Part shown: positions 33,750 through 43,642 of the stretch, in pieces
How the letters are laid out: each line of letters opens with the position of its first letter
How positions within the stretch are numbered: position 1 is the stretch's first letter
Assembly: GCF_004379255.2 (NCBI RefSeq)
Contig: NC_056042.1
Location: 14,679,901 to 14,743,900 of the forward strand
Length of the DNA: 64,000 nt
From: Salvia splendens
Lineage: Eukaryota; Streptophyta; Magnoliopsida; Lamiales; Lamiaceae
Reading direction: 5' to 3'
Notes under the pieces: generated by a model
What the model saw: the letters and a program-made list of their open reading frames with translations, nothing else
What the model was told of the DNA's origin: nothing
The model's database searches: none
Made by a program: the position numbers and the translations under genes

Positions 33750-34620
33750 TAGGTATCATTTTATCATTTTACCAGTCAGTCAAAAGTATCATTTTATCAA
33801 CACTGAGTATCTTTCTATCCGGCAAAACTATCATTATATGCAATAAACCTAACATATATCATTTTATCAGTCTGTCAAAAGTATCATTTTATCAACTCAG
33901 AGTATCATTCTATCCGGTAAAACTATCATTCTATGCAATAAACCTAACATATAACATTTTATCATTTTATCAGTCAGTCAAAAGTATCATTTTATCAACT
34001 CAGAGTATCATTCTATCCGGCAAAACTATCATTCTATGCAATAAACCTAACATATATCATTTTATCAGTCAGTCAAAAGTATCATTTTATCAACTCAGAG
34101 TATCATTCTATCCGGCAAAACTATCATTCTATGCAATAAACCTAACATATATCATTTTATCATTTTATCAGTCAGTCAAATGTATCATTTTATCAACTCA
34201 GAGTATCATTCTATCCGGCAAAACTATCATTCTATGCAATAAACCTAACATATATCATTTTATCAGTCAGTCAAAAGTATCATTTTATCAACTCAGAGTA
34301 TCATTCTATCCGGCAAATCTATCATTCTATGCAATAAACCTAACATATATCATTTTATCAGTCAGTCAAAAGTATCATTTTATCAACTCAGAGTATCATT
34401 CTATCCTGCAAAACTATCATTCTATGCAATAAACCTAACATATATCATTTTATCATTCAGTCAAAAGTATCATTTTATCAACTCAGAGTATCATTCTATC
34501 CGGCAAAACTATCATTCTATGCAATAAACCTAACATATATCATTTTATCAGTCAGTCAAAAGTATCATTTTATTAACTCAGAGTATTATTCTATCCGGCA
34601 AAACTATCATTCTATGCAAT
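33750..34620. repeat. Satellite array B, same family as 1-590
   Basis: About nine head-to-tail monomers of 93-103 bp with the consensus of array A (CCTAACATATATCATTTTATC, AGTCAGTCAAAAGTATCATT, CTCAGAGTATCATTCTATCC, GCAAAACTATCATTCTATGC). Length variants differ by one extra CATTTTAT(C)A unit. The array has the same orientation as array A. Its translated plus-strand ORF is not a gene. Confidence 0.95.
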
Positions 34621-34765
34621 AACACTTTCTAGACAAGCCACGCTTAACATATTCAAAAGAATTACCCAAATGGAAAAGCGTTGGCAAGTGACCTGACTTG
34701 AGCAGCTGTGTAGAAAAAGAGCTAATTCGATCACCTAATCTGCAGGGGAAAAAGAAAGGAGTGTG
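34621..34765 (-). other. Orphan exon-like segment, unknown gene
   Basis: On the minus strand a pyrimidine-rich tract and CCCCTGCAG acceptor are followed by an open frame with ordinary protein-like composition (LGDRISSFSTQLLKSGHLP, LFHLGNSFEYVKRGLSRKC) that runs up to the satellite edge. I do not recognise the gene. It may be a captured or truncated host exon. Confidence 0.3.
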
Positions 34766-35230
34766 CTTCAACAAGCCCAATAGTATACCCACATTAGAGA
34801 TTAATTTCCAGAGTTAAGTAAACGTTATGCAACCTATATATTTATAAAATTTATTACCATGAATTTTTCTCTCCAGAACCAACATCCTTATATCCATATA
34901 CATGCTTACTTTTTAAAGAAATATAAAAAAATAATACATCTGACCTTTATATCGTCCTCTCCTTTATATCTCTCTCTCTTGATTTTCTGGGACTTACCGA
35001 AGACATAATCATATATAGATTCATTAAAATATCCAGAAATATACAATTATAGTATACATGTCATCACTCACATAGTTTTAACACATACATACTTACTAGA
35101 TCTATACAGATTTATTCTTTACCAACACCAACAACCATTTAAATTCCACATTCGTATAATCTCCATTGATCTCAATGAATTTACCACATAATCAGAAATC
35201 ACATATCCATTCATAAAAAATATAAAACTG
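34766..35230. other. AT-rich stretch, nothing recognised
   Basis: No gene, repeat or terminus could be supported between the satellite flank and the Reina-like pol end. Confidence 0.4.
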
Positions 35231-35400
35231 ATACGACCACACCTGGAATGCCCATGACGAGGTCTATGACAAGGCGTCTACACGAGGGGCTCTCGATGTT
35301 CATCCAAAAAGTCATGCTGGAGGAGGCTACAAAGATCGAGGAGCACGCGACGAGACTCGTGCTAAAAAATGAAAGCTGGGAGCTTCCACCCTGTCGGATA
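35231..35400 (+). pseudogene. C-terminal end of a Reina-like Gypsy Pol
   Basis: The peptide MPMTRSMTRRLHEGLSMF continuing to about 35370 resembles the extreme C-terminal tail (GP-x-TRS-x-A-x-x-x-x-E type) of Reina-like polyproteins, which lies after integrase and just before the 3' LTR. The rest of that pol is absent upstream. Its position suggests that the LTR at its right once served as a 3' LTR. Confidence 0.45.
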
Positions 35401-36250
35401 GATTCTGAAGCCAAGCCTCACCCGACCGGGTGCTATTTTCTGGAGATGCCAAGGCTGCTTAGTTCCACCCGACCGGGTGCCTACTCAACCACCCAGCCGG
35501 GTACCCCGTCAGAGGCAAGCAAGGGTCAGGGAGGTCCACCCGACCGGGTGACTTATCGTACCTAAAGTCCACCCGGCCGGGTGACACGTCGAAGGCATCC
35601 GGAAGTCAGGCTCTTCCACCCGACCGGGTGACTTAGCATACCTAAAGTCCACCCGGCCGGGTGACGCATCGAAGGCATCCAGGAGTCAGAATTTTCCACC
35701 CGACCGAGTGGCTTAGAGTATTAGCCCACCCGGCCGGGTACTATGTCGCTGGGCTATATTTTGTGGGCCAATTTCTATTTTTGGACCCTTAGTATAAATA
35801 CCTTTTGAGGTCATTTCATTTCTTAGATTTTGCTGAATTAAAATTACTACCCTAGTGAGTTTCCTCTGTGAGGATTGTATCCAAATTCCTTCTTTGAAGG
35901 TTGCTTGTGTCTATCCTAGATTGATTCAAGTAGAGGTATGCATTAATGGAGTGTATCCATTGAGTAGTGGAGCCAAGGGGTGATACAGCTAATGAAAGTT
36001 GCCTAGGGTTGTCTCCATCTTTTTGGTTAAGGTCCTATGGTGGTAGTTCTCTTATCTCATCAATATACACATGCTTTCCTTTTCTAATCTTCCATCCATT
36101 CTAGTTTAGATTCAATTTTTATGGTTGGATCTACTTTACCCTTGTTTTTATTGAGAAATTGGAAAACAATCTCACAAAAATATCTAGATCAAACATCATA
36201 AAAGGGAATTTTCTTGGGAAATGGATCACAAAATACTTGGATCCACATCA
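35400..36250 (+). mobile_element. Reina-like LTR (start approximate)
   Basis: Ends ATCCACATCA at 36250 just before a tRNA-Met type primer-binding site. Contains a TATA box (GTATAAATACC, near 35795) and the CACCCGRCCGGGTG repeat block upstream of it, in U3 position. The LTR start lies somewhere around 35370-35400 and cannot be fixed without a second copy. Confidence 0.55.
35419..35740. repeat. Palindromic CACCCGRCCGGGTG array with 80-bp period
   Basis: Nine copies of a 14-bp dyad (CACCCGACCGGGTG or CACCCGGCCGGGTG, a few with one or two changes) start at 35419, 35466, 35490, 35537, 35570, 35617, 35650, 35697 and 35727. From 35537 they alternate at 47 and about 33 bp, making an 80-bp higher-order repeat in which the ACC and GCC versions alternate. 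The array sits 50-370 bp upstream of the TATA box. Confidence 0.93.
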
Positions 36251-36251
36251 T

Positions 36252-36265
36252 TTGGTATCTAGAGC
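36252..36265 (+). promoter_or_regulatory. Primer-binding site of the Reina-like element
   Basis: TTGGTATCTAGAGC two bases after the LTR end resembles the initiator tRNA-Met complement TGGTATCAGAGC with small changes. The sequence continues into its own near-inverted copy (GGTATCTAGAGCTTAGATACC), giving a 9-bp dyad. Confidence 0.65.
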
Positions 36266-36840
36266 TTAGATACCAGAATATCATTCAAAAATTCCTTCGT
36301 TTTCCTAGATAACTGTGGGGTTTAACATCATTGCCCTATTTTGGCATAGTTGGGGAAAACCATGAAAATCATATCCAATTATTAGATCTGACTATATATG
36401 AATATTTTCCCCTAGATCTAGACTTGATAGTGAATCTCTCCACCAAAATTCATCCAATTTGGGCGTGGGGATCAATACCAAAAAATTCTTAAAGATCAGC
36501 TAAATTTTAGCGAAAGCTTCATCCCAACTTTTTTTTGGTGTGTGTGGGTTTACCTTAGGCCTAGTTTACTTGCTTTTGTATGCTTAATCATTATTACTTT
36601 TGTGTTTACTGTATTTGCTTGAGGTGTATACCTTGATTGAATTGTCCAGGCGCCACCATGGTGCAATTGGATTGAGAGTGTGTGATACTAGCCCCGCTAT
36701 ATTCTAAACCTACCGAGTAACATTGGTGAGTGACTTGGGGGGATACTATCATTGGGGTGAGCTAGCTTCTTAAATCTTTCTTTCTTGTTTTACCAACTTC
36801 TAGGACTATATCCTAGTTTGTTTTGACATTGTAGGTACTC

Positions 36841-38200
36841 GTGATACCTCCTACTACTTGTTCCAACGCAATGGGAAAGACTCACGAGGGGGAGGTAGAG
36901 AAGGGTGAGGGCACAAGTAGTACTAAACCCATAGGAGATCTATTGAGCATGATGTCCCAAATGATGGCGGATCTTAGACGTGATCTCAAGCAAGATGTCC
37001 AAGAAGAGGTGAGGAGTTCCGAAGGTTGCACACGTGCCATCCAAAACAAATTGTTTGAAAAGATCACCACCTTGAACGAAGAGCGGACGACAAGACCTCC
37101 CACTCCCATGGGCAATGCTATGCCCAATGAGGTCCCAGAGGAATTTGTTGAAGATGAGACGTATGAGGGATGACAAGTGGGGAATGTTAGAGATGTAGTT
37201 AACCACTTGGAGAATGGACGATTTAGGGGGGGGGGGATAATGGAGCCAATAGGGGTTTGGAGGAGGAAATGGGGGATATGGTCGGTTTGGGGTAGGAAAT
37301 CAACATGGAGGGATGGAGCCTTATGGGGATAGACTTAGGAGGGATAGGTACTATGAGGAAGAACCCCGACCAAGGTTTGATGATCCGTCCAAGACCTTGA
37401 AACACAACCTCCCCGAATTCCATGGCAAGTTTGATCCCGAAGCCTACTTAGAGTGGGAATCTTAAGTGGATAAAATCTTTTCTCCCGACAACTATTCCCA
37501 AGGTGACAAGGTGAAGATTGCATTGGCGGAATTTAGGGGTAATGAACGATGTGTTAATGAAGAGGAGGCTAGCTAGGTTGGGGGATGTGCATTCATGGGA
37601 TGAGTTGTGTCGAATCATGAAGGAATCTTTTGTGCCTAGGTCCTATTACCTCAAGCTTCGTGGGGAGCTCCAAGACCTAAGGCAAGGAACAATGAGTGTG
37701 ATGGATTACTACTATGAACTTCTCGCTTTGATTAACAAGATTGGAGTGAATGAACCGGAAGAAGCCACTCAAGACCGATTCATCCATGGTCTTAACACTT
37801 CCTTAAAGCATACAGTCCAAATTGAGGCACTAAGGGGAATAACATTGGGAGAAGTACTAAGTTTTAGCGAGACATTTGAGATGCAAGGTAAAGAAGTGAC
37901 GCTTAGCAAGGCAAGGATGGCCTCTAGTCAAACCAGGATGGGAGGAAACAAGTGGAGTACCCCTCCCAAGAAGATGGAGAGCTCACCTAGTACTCAAGGG
38001 AAAGCACCATACAAGGCGTCTCCAAGCCCGAGTCCCTAAGCCACCGAAAATCCCTCTTCAACAGAAAGTAGCAAGGTCCAATATTTCAAGTGTAAGGGCT
38101 TTGGGCACTATGCACGTGAGTGCCCTAACAAAAGGGTGATGGTTATCGGGCAAGATGGTAGCGTGTTTAGTGAGGATGAATGGGAAGGGGAGGAGTAAGG
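36841..38200 (+). pseudogene. Reina-like Gag with CCHC knuckle
   Basis: Gag remnant in several frames. N-terminal part 36841-37173 (SMMSQMMADLRRDLKQ) ends at a stop. The capsid domain appears at 37385-37520 (KHNLPEFHGKFDPEAYLEWE, then an in-frame TAA and VDKIF) and at 37540-37910 (SYYLKLRGELQDLRQGTMSV, YYYELLALINKIGVNE). It ends in a CCHC knuckle encoded near 38080-38130 (KCKGFGHYARECPNKR), whose first Cys is replaced by Phe-context sequence (YFKCKG), so only part of the usual C-x-x-C spacing is clear. A poly-G run at 37227 marks another frameshift. It would form the virus-like particle core. Confidence 0.8.
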
Positions 38201-38261
38201 GAGAGAGGAAAGTGTGGATCCTCGCATGGCGTACTCTAGTGGGGAATAAGATGATGAGGGG

Positions 38262-38723
38262 TTGAAAGCGTTAGTGGTGCTTAGGATGTTTAATATGCAA
38301 CCCGATCTTGAGGAGCACAAGGAGCAAATGTGCAATATATTCCATATGAATTTCAAGGTGGGGAGTAAAACATGTGTGGTGATAATTGATGGGAGAAGTT
38401 GTGCCAATGTGGTGACTGAACAATTGGTCTCCAAGTTGGGATTGAAAGTTGTCAAACACACCAACCTATACAAGCTTCAATGGCTAGGGGATTCCGGGGA
38501 GCTTAAAGTGAAGGCTCAATGTTTGGTTCCATTGAAGAATGGTGTATTTGAGGATGAGGTGATGTGTGACATCATCCCCATGACGACTTGCCATGTGTTA
38601 TTGGGAAGACTTTGGAGTTTGATCGGAGGGGCTTACAAAAATGGGTTCAAAAATGAATATTTTTACATGGTGAATGGCTTAAAAGTTCGTTTGAAACCTC
38701 TTCTACCTCGGGATATTTTTTAG
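38262..38723 (+). pseudogene. Reina-like aspartic protease region
   Basis: 154 codons continuous, with the family landmarks CNIFHMNFKVGSKTCVVIID, SCANVVTEQLVSKLGLK, YKLQWLGDSGELKVKAQ and CHVLLGRLW. The active-site region reads VVIIDGRSCANV: the residue after Asp-Gly is Arg where family members have Gly, so activity is doubtful. Follows the gag knuckle as expected. Confidence 0.85.
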
Positions 38724-38814
38724 TCTCACCAACACTTGCAAAGGGAAAGGGAAAGGGAGTGCAAAAAAGACTAGTGAGTGAGGGTGAGAAGAAAGAGCCA
38801 AGTGAGTTTGGGGG

Positions 38815-39621
38815 GTGTTGGGAGTAGCACAAAAATACCAAAAAAGAAAATCTCAAGCACGGGGGAGAAAAGATTGCTTGATAGCTAGGACTTCTGAACT
38901 TGGGTGGGCTCTAAATTACCGTTCAACCATTCGTCTTATGGTCCGGAATGACTTGTGTTTAAATGCTAATACTCACCCTTGTCCCTTATTGATTGAGAAT
39001 GTCTTGCATGATTATAAGGATGTCTTCCCGGAGGAGCTACCCAATGAGCTTCGACCCGTGCGAGGGATTGAGCACCAAATTAATTTCGTGTTGGGGTCCT
39101 CTCTTCCCAACCGGGCGGCATACAAGGCAAAACCAAAGAAAACTTAAGAGTTTCAAAGGCAAGTCCCTTGCCAAAGGTTTGATTCGAGAATCCCTATCAC
39201 CTTGTGCCGTGCCCTTTATTTTGGTGCCTAAGAAGGATGGAACTTGGAGAATGTGTGTAGATTGCAGGGCCATCAATAAGATTACTATTAAGTATAGGCA
39301 CCCTATACCTAGGCTAGATGACATGCTTGAAGATCTATGTGGTTCTACATGTTTGATTTGGCAAGTGGGTATCACCAAATTCGCATGAAAGAAGGGGATG
39401 AAGGGGATTAAAGAGTGGCCTACACCAAAGAATGTGAGTGAGATTAGATCCTTCCATGGTCTTGCGAGCTTTTATAGGAGGTTTGTTAGGGATTTTTCCC
39501 TTAAGGCCTCTCCTTTGAACCATCTTGTGAAAGAGAATGTGGATTTTAAGTGGGGGGATGAACAAGAAAGAGCTTTTCATACTTTGAAAAATGACATTAC
39601 TCATGCCCCTTTAACTCTTCC
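38815..39621 (+). pseudogene. Reina-like RT with internal deletion of the catalytic core
   Basis: The RT N-terminus is clear (LHDYKDVFPEELPNELRP; VPKKDGTWRMCVDCRAINK, 39220-39290; HPIPRLDDMLEDL). At about 39385-39400 the text jumps from the QIRMKEGDE region straight to GIKEWPTPKNVSEIRSFHGL, which belongs to the connection after the YxDD palm. The segment that should hold the MPFGL and YxDD motifs, roughly 350-400 bp, is gone. The junction lies in a GGGGATGAAGGGGAT direct repeat, pointing to a microhomology deletion. Sequence ends within RNase H (FKWGDEQERAFHTLKNDITH) at the CAACTT junction near 39621. Confidence 0.9.
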
Positions 39622-39758
39622 CAACTTAAAACATACCTCACTTTCTTTGGTTGAGCGTGATGCTTTGGATGTTGAGCCTTCGTGACACTTCTAGTCTAAA
39701 GTTCACTAATCTAGACTTAAGGTAAAAGAAGACTCTCGGACCAGAGCAAAAGAACGAA

Positions 39759-39770
39759 GCTATGGTACCA
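39759..39770 (-). promoter_or_regulatory. Second, mutated primer-binding site
   Basis: Minus strand TGGTACCATAGC, four bases past the LTR end. It corresponds to TGGTATCAGAGC at 53142-53131 with two changes. Its presence after what is otherwise the 3' LTR is unexpected. Confidence 0.75.
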
Positions 39771-39773
39771 TTT

Positions 39774-42561
39774 TGTCACGGCAGCCCTTACTAAGGATAG
39801 TGAAGACAAGGAAAATGTGACGAGGGGAGGGACTAAGGAGCAGGGAAGAAATGGGGGACACAATAAAAGTTGACACTTAATGCAAAAATTTGATTAACTT
39901 CCAAAAGGGAAAATAATTTAGTCTACAAAAACATTTTAGTTTATCAAAAGTAAGCAGCGGAATAAAGTCTCAAAGTATTTGACACAATAAAGTCATACGA
40001 AGTAAAGTAAACTCTTGTGACATCCGTTTTCAAAAGTAGCAGCGGAAATAAGTTATCAAAGAGAGTCATAGGATGACGCCTATGTATGAAGACACAACGC
40101 ATCCAAATTTCCTAAGCCTACTTAACATCCATCGCAACACCCCGCTCAACCTGCACATAAAGAAAACATATGCAGGGCTGAGTATTTGATATACTCAGTG
40201 AACACACGCCAAAATATTTGATAAAAGTCATGTCATCCATACCATAGTGAACTCGAGTTTTAACATTTTAGAAAAGAAGTATCATCGAGTATCACAAAAA
40301 CATTTTCATAGAGTGGCCAGTCAAAACAATCTCCACACGTTCTCCTTAATCAATCAATCACATCCTCTTACCATAGTGCGACAAAAGTGTGGCCACACTA
40401 TTCGCCCACGAGACCGGCCGACTAGCAAGGATGGCTCCCGATCCCACCTGTGTACACAACCTGATAGGGTTTGCGGCCCTACTCAGACCCGAATTCATTT
40501 CACACATAGCCCTATAGCCTAACGGAGCAAGCTCAAACGAACTAGGCATCAGACAACAATCTCAACATCAAACAATCACAGCCCTATAGCCTAACGGCGC
40601 AAGCTCAAACGAACTAGGCATCAGGAAACAATCTCAACATCGAAAACAATCATGGCATGACATAACATTTTAAACCACCCTTATAACACCGTATCATACT
40701 TTTTGAAAGTGTAAAAGAGTTTAGTAAAAGAAAGCCCACCTCGCTTGCTTAGACAACACAATACACAACTCAAAAGCAACCTTCGTTCCTTGTGCTCACG
40801 TACGCCCAACAACCCTTGTCAATATCACCAAACAATCAGGTTTTCCATTATTACAATAATCATGCATGTCCTATCGTTCCTTTCATCGTTAGATTGTCCA
40901 TCCCCAAACGTTCATCAACAAAAATGAAATGAACACTCAAGCATACATCAACGTGTAACACATAGCCACATCTAGGATACATTTCTTATTCACACATGTA
41001 TCATTTATTCACTCAAAACTTGACAACAAGTATTATTTTAACATGACAGAAATCTGGCAGAACTGCACAGTCGTTTTGTAAAAATTATTAAAATTCCATC
41101 TGACCTCTGTTGGGGCTGAAATTTTTCACAACACAGTAGACACATCAAGGATCATCTAGTTAAAATTTCACATCAAAATAACATCTTTAGGTCGGTCAAA
41201 TCAAAAATGAAACTCATTAGACGAGAATACAAATTCTGACAGAACTGCGCAATTAATTTTAAAAATTCATTTAAAATTCATATTTGGTCAAAAGAGGCTG
41301 AAATTTATACACAACACAGAAGACATCTCAAGTTTACTCAGTTATAAATTCGTGCCAAAATAAGATCGTTTGGTCGGTCAAACACACACCGGAATCTACT
41401 ATCCGAACACCACAGTTTTTATGCTTCACAAATTCGAATTAGGGTTTATCTATCATTCATCAACACATACATATTCATGCTTTCAACACATATTCACGCT
41501 TCAAAAACGACATCACAACCAAGTTCTCATATATTCACATATCATTTACCAACGAATCATCCACAACCTCACACATACACATACATAAACACATATCCAC
41601 ATACTTTCTCATGCAAAACATCAATCCCAACCGATGAATTTTTAGATCTATGATTTCTACACTCACTATATGCATGAGGGAATCAAGAAACATGGGTTCA
41701 ATGGAAAGGATGAGAAAGAGAATTCAAATATACCTTTCTTGTTAAAAAACAATCGGTAGGAAAGATAATTGATGCGATTCTTCGATGAATCTTGAATTTC
41801 CAACTCCAAATTGATGCAAGAACAAAGGATTGGTGAAGATTTGGTGGAGAAGGAGAGCAAGAGAGGAAAAAAAACATGTGGGAGGAGAGAAGAGAGGGAG
41901 GCGAAAAATATGAGGGCTAGGGTTAGGGTTCTTTTAATTTATAGTCTAGGATAAATCCCACAATAAAATAATTAAATTATGGGGGAATAAAATAAAATCC
42001 CACAATTAAAAATGAAAGTAGGCGTGTGGAATGAGAGAGATCAAGGAAAAAAAATACTTAAATCCTCAAATCAAATAGTAATAGGATTTAAATTTGGCAA
42101 GATATGGTAAGATTTAATTGGATTTTAAATCAAGGAAGGAGACAAACAAAATACCAATTAAATCCACAAAATAATTCCTTCTCCTAATTACTAGGAGATT
42201 TCAAAAATCTCAAGGGATGGCATAATTTGGTTTGAATTTAATTTGGATAAATCTCCCAAAGCAATTAATTAAATCCGAGAAGAAAATATTGTTTCCAATA
42301 AATAGGAGGGCCGAAAATTTCAATAGAATGGCTAGAACAATTATGCATGATCCCACTTAATTTAATTCACACATTGGAAGCTTAATCACATTAACTCACT
42401 TAACCCACAACAACTAATTTCACATAACTAACTCAAACACATAGAGACTCAATTTCCACAAAAGAAATTCTTATTCAACATCCACATAAATTAAAAATTT
42501 AATAATAAGCCATCAAATAAAAATAATTATAAAAAAGTCAAAAAAATTTCGGGGTGCTACA
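39774..42561 (-). repeat. LTR of the gag-only Tekay-type element (2,788 bp)
   Basis: On the minus strand it runs from TGTAGCACCCCGAAAT (42561) to GCCGTGACA (39774). Within it are a 77-bp tandem duplication (40503-40655, CCTATAGCCTAACGG), an imperfect duplication of about 171 bp (41045-41385, GGCTGAAATTT) and the conserved CTGAGT...ACTCAG block (40178-40198) shared with the LTR at 31.2 kb. Plus-strand ORFs in it are not genes. Confidence 0.85.
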
Positions 42562-42580
42562 TCCTTTCCCTCTTAACTGA
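42562..42580 (-). promoter_or_regulatory. Polypurine tract of the gag-only element
   Basis: Minus strand AAGAGGGAAAGGA directly before the TGTAGC LTR start, preceded by CGGGACGAAATTTC, the same motif that precedes the polypurine tract of the Tekay element at 29.03 kb. Confidence 0.75.
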
Positions 42581-42643
42581 AATTTCGTCCCGAAATTTGG
42601 TCGTCTCATAAAAAGAAATCGGGGTACTTCTCTTTCATCCCTA

Positions 42644-43642
42644 TCAGTCCTTGTCGGTTTGCTGCTCCTGCCCTTCATTTCCTTTCAGTGCATACGCCCT
42701 CGCTTGCTGTGGGGCCACCTGTTGAATGAGTTGTGGTTGTTGCTGTTGTTCCCCATGTCCCTGCCTGTTCCACATTCCTCCTTTGTTGTTATTCGGGCAC
42801 TCTCGATACATGTGTCCATTTCCACCACAAGTGAAGCATCGGATGCCTCCAGCTCTACACTCGCCAAAGTGGTACTTGGAGCACCGGTTGCAGTGAGGTG
42901 CCTTCTGTTGATTCCCTCTCGGCTGTGGCATGGCTTGTCGGTCATAGTCCTGTGTCTGACGGGAAGTAGAATGGTATCGCTTGTTGTCATAAGGAGCTCG
43001 GTTGTCTTCCCACTTCCCCTTGTCTCGATAGTTCGGTTGAGGTGTTGGTGGTGTAGGATTCGCTGTCGTCTCGTCTTTAGGCAGTGCTTCTACCACATCT
43101 AAAGCGCAACTCAAAATTTCAGAGTAAGGGATTCCTCTGCGGCTGGCCACGGCTACCCTTATCTCGTGTCAAAGGCCAGAACGGAATTTTGCGGCCATCT
43201 TCTCATCGGTGTCCACTAACTCGGGTGCATATCGGGTCATTTCACAAAGAGCACGGTCGTACTCCGTCACCGTCATGTTTCCTTGTTTCAGGGTGTGGAA
43301 CTCCACTATCTTTGCCCGTCTATAGCTCATGGGAATGTACTTGTCGTACACCTCTTCCTTGAATTCTTCCCATGTGAGCGCCTCACGGCGAGCAGGGTTC
43401 ATAGTTTTTCGTTTAGTTTCCGACCAAAAATCGGCAGGCCCAGCCAGTTGATAAGTCATGCAAGCCAGACGTTCCCTATCGGTGCATCCCATGAAATCGA
43501 ATATACGCTCGAGGTCACGTATCCAAGCCTCTGCATTCGGGGGCTCTCCCAGTCTGTCAAACTTTGGAGGATTTTCCTTTCGGAAGGCCTTAATGTATTC
43601 TCTCTCTTGAGGTTGAGGTGGGGGTGGAGGTGGAGGCGGGGG
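42644..43642 (-). pseudogene. Tekay-type Gag, fused to the pol terminus
   Basis: Minus-strand gag in essentially one frame. The capsid (retrotrans_gag) domain spans 43600-43172: KFDRLGEPPNAEAWIRDLER, CMTYQLAGPADFWSETK, YDKYIPMSYRRAKIVEF. Two zinc-binding motifs follow near 42880-42790, CNRCSKYHFGEC and CFTCGGNGHMYREC, then a Q-rich tail (QQQQPQLIQQVAPQQ). A TGA at 43171-43169 (CTT TGA CAC) is the one clear nonsense codon. The gag stop at about 42646 is followed directly, in another frame, by MKEKYPDFFL and a stop, which is the last decapeptide of a Tekay chromodomain protein. Pol is therefore deleted between the two. The N-terminal part continues at 52493-52309 beyond the Copia insertion. Confidence 0.88.

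Noticed and set aside
33707..34432. 241-codon ORF with a repeated FYQ/LSFYAINLT pattern
   Set aside because: It is the satellite read through; monomers of variable length would shift frame, and composition is that of AT-rich repeat.
35419..35740. CRISPR-like array of regularly spaced dyads
   Set aside because: The sequence is a plant LTR; spacers are themselves repeated with an 80-bp period, and no cas gene is present.
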